Shown here one piece after another: positions 6,152 to 6,656 of a DNA stretch of 6,656 bases (position 1 is its first letter; the number at the start of each line of letters is the position of its first letter). The notes under the pieces were generated by a model. It saw nothing but the letters and a program-made list of their open reading frames with translations, did not search any database and was not told the origin of the DNA. The position numbers and the translations under genes were made by a program. Source of the DNA: Acidimicrobiaceae bacterium (GTDB lineage Bacteria > Actinomycetota > Acidimicrobiia > Acidimicrobiales > UBA8592); assembly GCA_002722525.1 (NCBI GenBank), contig PBMJ01000006.1:52613-59268 (forward strand). Reading direction: 5' to 3'.

Positions 6152-6656
6152 ATGGCTGAAATACCTGAACATCTACTAAAACGCGCTCAGGCTGCTAGAG
6201 AGAAAGCAGAATCGCAACAAAAGACAGAAACCACAGATTCAACTCAACCACAAGAAACCGAAGAAACCGAAGAAACCAAAGAGGTCGAAGAGGTAGTAGA
6301 TCTAACTGATGAAAATGCTGAAGAAGCTCTGTCGATTCTTAAAACAGTGCTTGAAGAAAAAATTCTCGATTCCCACATAGCCCCTGGCAGAGGCCTCTGG
6401 ATCCGCGTACACGTCGAAGACTGGCGTTCTGCTGTAAAAGCAGCCAAAGAAACTCTCGACTGTACATTCTTTGATTGGCTATCGGCAATTGACTGGATGC
6501 CCTCCCCCTATGGACGTGAACACGAAACCGAACAGGACCAAATCGTTGATGCCTCAGAAGAGAGCGAAGAGAAAGAAATGGAATGGGGATACACGGGAGG
6601 AGAAACCCGATTTCAGTTAATATGCCGTGTCTACTCAATTTCTAAAAAGATAGGCG
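6152..6656 (+). CDS. nuoC: NADH-quinone oxidoreductase subunit C, 3' end outside window
   Basis: Peripheral-arm 30-kDa subunit of complex I (Complex1_30kDa family), which packs with NuoD, NuoB and NuoI in the connecting module; it carries no cofactor. 168 residues are visible and the frame runs off the window. The conserved core starts near residue 55 (an EEALSILKTVLEEK helix), continues through WIRVHVEDWRSAVKAAKE and the family hallmark FFDWLSAIDW (106-115), and resumes with RFQLICRVYSI (153-163). Two additions are notable. Residues 1-52 form an N-terminal extension: a short basic helix-like MAEIPEHLLKRAQAARE, then a Glu/Thr-rich linker encoded by a 9-base tandem repeat. Residues 121-150 form a Glu-rich insertion between the hallmark and the next strand. 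I recall a similar insertion in acidimicrobial NuoC, but I have not checked this. The start at 6152 is supported by GAGGAG at 6142-6147. nuoD would be expected next, possibly fused; the window cannot show it. Confidence 0.93.
   Translation, partial: MAEIPEHLLKRAQAAREKAESQQKTETTDSTQPQETEETEETKEVEEVVDLTDENAEEALSILKTVLEEKILDSHIAPGRGLWIRVHVEDWRSAVKAAKETLDCTFFDWLSAIDWMPSPYGREHETEQDQIVDASEESEEKEMEWGYTGGETRFQLICRVYSISKKIG
6254..6298 (+). repeat. 9-base tandem repeat inside nuoC
   Basis: Two exact GAAACCGAA units (6254-6271) are followed by GAAACCAAA, GAGGTCGAA and GAGGTAGTA, which are progressively diverged copies. They are in frame and encode the E-T-E, E-T-E, E-T-K, E-V-E, E-V-V part of the acidic linker in the NuoC N-terminal extension. 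The period is a multiple of three, so changes in copy number would keep the frame. It looks like slippage or unequal duplication in a poorly constrained linker. Confidence 0.75.

Noticed and set aside
6244..6638. Minus-strand open frames opposite nuoC
   Set aside because: They are antisense to a confident NuoC frame, and their low-complexity Ser-rich translations mirror the Glu-rich linker.
1..6656. A novel defence, mobile or biosynthetic system
   Set aside because: All coding sequence is accounted for by complex I subunits; there are no repeats, integrases or accessory genes to support such a claim.

Overview
This window is a run of proton-pumping NADH:quinone oxidoreductase (respiratory complex I, NDH-1) genes, all on the + strand: nuoL (5' end outside the window), nuoM, nuoN, a 192-base gap, then nuoA, nuoB and nuoC (3' end outside the window). 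I see no RNA gene, mobile element, CRISPR array or unrelated gene. Apart from the gap at 5018-5209, the sequence is essentially all coding.

Layout. Positions 1-5017 encode the three antiporter-like membrane subunits of the proton-pumping arm. They are packed with a 1-base overlap (nuoL/nuoM, TGATG) and a 4-base overlap (nuoM/nuoN, ATGA), so they are probably co-transcribed and translationally coupled. Positions 5018-5209 hold no convincing terminator, but they carry a TTGGTCC tandem/palindromic element and a -10-like TACTAT placed 8 bases before the GTG of nuoA. This arrangement fits a leaderless transcript. Positions 5210-6656 encode NuoA (membrane subunit at the quinone-site junction), NuoB (the N2 iron-sulfur subunit) and the N-terminal part of NuoC (30-kDa peripheral subunit). 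nuoB and nuoC have clear Shine-Dalgarno sequences, whereas nuoA has none.

How the genes work together. NuoB and NuoC belong to the peripheral/connecting module that delivers electrons to quinone. NuoA helps form the hinge at the quinone cavity. NuoN, NuoM and NuoL are the successive pumping modules outward along the membrane arm. The catalytic and proton-channel residues I checked are present in every subunit, so the enzyme looks functional.

Order and origin. The canonical order is nuoA to nuoN. Here nuoLMN lies upstream of nuoABC, so the locus is either permuted or is the junction of two nuo clusters. The moderate-to-low GC content, the leaderless GTG start and the NuoB/NuoC sequence style (long acidic NuoC insertion, FDWLSAIDWMPSP motif) make me favour an AT-rich, probably aquatic actinobacterium of the Acidimicrobiia type. 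A Chloroflexota-like lineage is an alternative. This is inference from remembered family patterns, not from a search.

I found no obvious new biological system. The most unusual items are the His/Asp-rich tail on NuoM, the two acidic segments of NuoC, the permuted order and the nuoA promoter region.
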